DNA of 64,000 bases, from contig NZ_JAGKSP010000006.1 in assembly GCF_017942085.1 (NCBI RefSeq), forward strand, positions 310,001-374,000, read 5' to 3'. This document shows, one piece after another, positions 61,698-64,000 of this stretch; within the stretch, counting starts at the first letter, position 1; each line of letters starts with the position of its first letter. This stretch comes from Paenibacillus lignilyticus. GTDB taxonomy: Bacteria > Bacillota > Bacilli > Paenibacillales > Paenibacillaceae. The notes below the pieces were generated by a model. It ran no database searches. It saw only the letters and a list, made by a program, of their open reading frames with translations, and was not told the origin of the DNA. The position numbers and the translations under genes are program-made.

Positions 61698-62699
61698 ATG
61701 AGCTTCTTTAAACGCTTGAAAGAAAGCATTTCGCAGAAAACCGAAGCGGTAACATCCAAGTTCAAAGAAGGATTGACGAAAACCAGAACGGCATTCGTCG
61801 GCAAAATCGAGGAGCTTATTACACGTCGCAAAAAAATCGATGAAGCTTTCTACGAGGAACTGGAAGAAATTCTGATCGGCGCTGATGTAGGCGTGAATAC
61901 GGTAATGGAGCTGATCGATGATCTGCGTGCCGAAGTAAAGAAACGCAAAATCGAAAATGCATCGGATTTGCAGCCTGTCCTATCGGAGAAGCTGGTGGAG
62001 CTGCTTAAAGGCGACGCGAAAGCCGAGCTGCGCATGGCAGATCATGGCATGACGGTCATCTTGTTTGTCGGCGTCAATGGCGTCGGTAAAACAACAACGA
62101 TCGGTAAGCTGGCTCACAAGTTCAAGAGCGAAGGCAAAAGCGTACTGCTTGCAGCCGGAGATACTTTCCGTGCCGGTGCGATTGAGCAGCTTGAAGTTTG
62201 GGGCAAACGCGTAGGCGTGGACGTCATTAAACAAGAGTCCGGCGCAGATCCTGCGGCTGTTATGTATGATGCCGTTCATGCGGCTAAGCAGCGCGGCGTA
62301 GACGTTCTGCTGTGCGATACGGCAGGCCGATTGCAGAATAAGCACAACCTAATGGAAGAGTTGAACAAAATCTTCCGTGTCATTCAGCGCGAAGTACCAA
62401 CAGCGCCTCATGAAGTGCTATTGGTGCTCGATGCGACAACGGGTCAAAATGCACTCAGCCAAGCAAAGCTGTTCGGCGAGAAGAGCGGAGTTACAGGTCT
62501 TGTGTTGACGAAGCTTGATGGAACGGCGAAGGGCGGTATCGTCATTGCTATCCGTCATGAACTCGATCTCCCGGTGAAGCTGGTCGGTCTGGGCGAGAAG
62601 ATGGATGATTTGCAGGAATTTGACTCCGAGCAGTTCGTTCATGCGTTGTTCGGCGGCCTTCTGCAAAGCGCTGAAGACGATAATGAGACTGCTGAATAG
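61698..62699 (+). CDS. ftsY: Signal recognition particle receptor FtsY
   Basis: About 333 residues. SRP GTPase at the membrane that receives Ffh-ribosome complexes. Amphipathic N-terminus (MSFFKRLKESI) instead of a long acidic A domain, N domain, then G1 GVNGVGKTTTIGKLA, DTFRAGA, DTAGRLQ, TKLDGTAKGG and GLGEKMDDL. ATG 61698 has GGAGG 8 bp upstream; ATG 61683 has none. Confidence 0.96.
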   Translation: MSFFKRLKESISQKTEAVTSKFKEGLTKTRTAFVGKIEELITRRKKIDEAFYEELEEILIGADVGVNTVMELIDDLRAEVKKRKIENASDLQPVLSEKLVELLKGDAKAELRMADHGMTVILFVGVNGVGKTTTIGKLAHKFKSEGKSVLLAAGDTFRAGAIEQLEVWGKRVGVDVIKQESGADPAAVMYDAVHAAKQRGVDVLLCDTAGRLQNKHNLMEELNKIFRVIQREVPTAPHEVLLVLDATTGQNALSQAKLFGEKSGVTGLVLTKLDGTAKGGIVIAIRHELDLPVKLVGLGEKMDDLQEFDSEQFVHALFGGLLQSAEDDNETAE

Positions 62700-62759
62700 A
62701 GCAATAATAAGGCAGTCAGCGGTTTTTCTCTGCACCTATGCGGTGACAAGTAAAATGAC

Positions 62760-62789
62760 TTGACAGTCGATAGGCGGCTGAGCTATGAT
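62760..62789 (+). promoter_or_regulatory. Promoter of ylxM-ffh
   Basis: TTGACA (62760-62765), 18-bp spacer, TATGAT (62784-62789), about 55 bp before ylxM. Confidence 0.75.
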
Positions 62790-62844
62790 AAACGTCGTGG
62801 AAATGATGTAAAGGTAATTGCCTTGACGCAAAGGAGTGGCTGGC

Positions 62845-63258
62845 ATGAAGACGGTCCATGAAGCTGTCGCCTCGGCGAAGAAAACTCATCTACCTGAAAC
62901 AGATGCCTTGGCGAAGACAAACCGAATTAATATGCTGTTTGACTTCTACGAGAAGCTGCTTACCGAGAAACAGCAAACCTTTCTGAAATATTATTTTCAT
63001 GACGATTATTCACTCGGCGAAATTGCGGCTGAGTTCGATATTAGCAGACAGGCCGTTTATGAACATGTGAAACGTGCAGAGACGGTGCTGGAGAGTTATG
63101 AAGGCAAGCTTCAATTGCTTGCCAGGCATGAAGCGGCAGAGCGAATGTTATCCCAGCTCGAAGCGCTTGTGGAGCAGGTTGTGACGCAGAACGAATTAAG
63201 TACGGAGCTGCACAAGCTCACCCAGAGCTTTCGTGCTCACATACAAGGAATTACATAG
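62845..63258 (+). CDS. ylxM: YlxM-type SRP-associated HTH protein
   Basis: About 137 residues. YlxM stimulates the SRP/FtsY GTPase cycle in some Gram-positives. Family core LAKTNRINMLFDFYEKLLTEKQQTF begins about residue 22, and the sigma70-like HTH is GEIAAEFDISRQAVYEHVKRAE. The first 20 or so residues are an extension over the usual start. ATG 62845 has AAGGAG at spacing 9; GTG 62836 is adjacent to it. Co-transcribed with ffh. Confidence 0.9.
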   Translation: MKTVHEAVASAKKTHLPETDALAKTNRINMLFDFYEKLLTEKQQTFLKYYFHDDYSLGEIAAEFDISRQAVYEHVKRAETVLESYEGKLQLLARHEAAERMLSQLEALVEQVVTQNELSTELHKLTQSFRAHIQGIT

Positions 63259-63280
63259 TAGCGACTAGGAGGTGACGATC

Positions 63281-64000
63281 ATGGCATTTGAAGGGTTGTC
63301 CAGCAGACTGCAGAATGTATTCGGCAAATTGCGCGGCAAAGGCAAAGTGTCTGAGGATGATGTTAACGAAGCGATGCGCGAAGTACGCTTGGCGCTTCTG
63401 GAAGCCGACGTTAACTTCAAAGTCGTCAAGGATTTCATCGCAAAGGTGAAGGAACGGGCTGTCGGACTTGAAGTCACGAAGAGCTTCACACCAGGCATGG
63501 TCGTCGTCGACATTGTAAATAAAGAACTAACCGAGCTTATGGGCGGAACGCAGTCGAAGCTTGCGAAGTCAAACAAACCGCCAACGGTCATTCTAATGGC
63601 GGGTTTGCAGGGTGCTGGTAAGACAACATCCACAGCGAAGCTGGCTAAGCTTCTACTCAAGGACAAGCATAAGCCGCTAATGATTGCAGGCGATATTTAT
63701 CGCCCCGCTGCCATTAAGCAGCTGCAAGTGTTAGGGGAACAGATTGGTGTCCCGGTCTTTACACTCGGCGATCAAACGTCGCCGGTCGAGATTGCTCGCG
63801 CAGGCTTGCAATTTGCCAAAGAGAACGGTCATGATTATGTGATCGTGGATACAGCCGGACGACTTCATATCGATGAGGCGCTCATGAGCGAGATTCGTCA
63901 AATCCATGAAGTAACCAAACCGGACGAAGTACTGCTTGTCGTGGATGCGATGACAGGTCAAGAAGCGGTTAACGTTGCGCAAAGCTTCCACAGCCAGCTT
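63281..64000 (+). CDS. ffh: Signal recognition particle protein Ffh (5' part)
   Basis: The first 240 residues; the gene continues past the window end. Ffh binds signal peptides and 4.5S/scRNA. N domain (MAFEGLSSRLQNVFGKLRGK), then GTPase domain with G1 GLQGAGKTTSTAKLA, GDIYRPAAIKQL, DTAGRLH and VVDAMTGQEA. The M domain lies outside. SD AGGAGGTGA at 63267-63275. Confidence 0.97.
   Translation, partial: MAFEGLSSRLQNVFGKLRGKGKVSEDDVNEAMREVRLALLEADVNFKVVKDFIAKVKERAVGLEVTKSFTPGMVVVDIVNKELTELMGGTQSKLAKSNKPPTVILMAGLQGAGKTTSTAKLAKLLLKDKHKPLMIAGDIYRPAAIKQLQVLGEQIGVPVFTLGDQTSPVEIARAGLQFAKENGHDYVIVDTAGRLHIDEALMSEIRQIHEVTKPDEVLLVVDAMTGQEAVNVAQSFHSQL

Overview
The window is a chromosomal segment of an endospore-forming Firmicute, most likely Paenibacillaceae (Paenibacillus/Cohnella-like). 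Three things point there: gene order close to Bacillus subtilis over two long blocks, sporulation genes (ypjB, ylbJ), bacillithiol genes, and moderate GC (about 50-55% by eye) with strong Shine-Dalgarno sequences and many TTG/GTG starts. No rRNA, tRNA, CRISPR array, transposase or integrase was seen.

Block 1 (1-28.4 kb) follows the B. subtilis order ypiB-ypiF-qcrABC-ypjA-ypjB-ypjC-ypjD-dapB-mgsA-bshB1-bshA-cca-birA-panBCD-dinG-...-ypmB-...-asnS-dnaD. It covers respiration (menaquinol:cytochrome c reductase), lysine/peptidoglycan precursors, bacillithiol, tRNA CCA addition, biotin and pantothenate supply, redox control (Rex) and DNA replication. Where B. subtilis has aspB between ypmB and asnS, this genome has a small one-helix membrane protein translationally coupled to a short FtsH-like protease, then a 3-hydroxyacyl-CoA dehydrogenase-like gene fused by ATGA overlap to acetate kinase.

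The middle (28.4-44.8 kb) is an accessory region breaking that synteny. It holds a CDP-glucose-dehydratase-like gene with a lost catalytic Tyr and a core of about 80% GC, a Zur-type regulator, repeated intergenic DNA, a metallo-hydrolase, a carboxylate-type transporter, a signal-less glucosaminidase, a DoxX protein, a decayed 0.7-kb stretch, a D-2-hydroxyacid dehydrogenase with an LrgA/LrgB pair, a membrane-anchored parvulin foldase and a complete oppABCDF operon.

Block 2 (44.8-64 kb) resumes conserved order: arginase, then rsmD-coaD, ylbJ and tmcAL on the minus strand, yceD-rpmF, fapR-plsX-fabH-fabD-fabG-acpP-fabF-rnc-smc-ftsY-ylxM-ffh. It links phospholipid/fatty-acid synthesis under FapR control to RNase III, chromosome condensation and the SRP targeting pathway. 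The fab operon is interrupted between fabD and fabG by 500 bp of tandem hairpin repeats, one pair of which shows base-pair covariation.

The observations most worth following are the split FtsH-like cassette (21.8-24.0 kb), the covarying structured repeats (54.2-54.6 kb), the long attenuator-bearing panBCD leader (12.8-13.2 kb) and the degenerate nucleotide-sugar dehydratase (28.6-29.7 kb).
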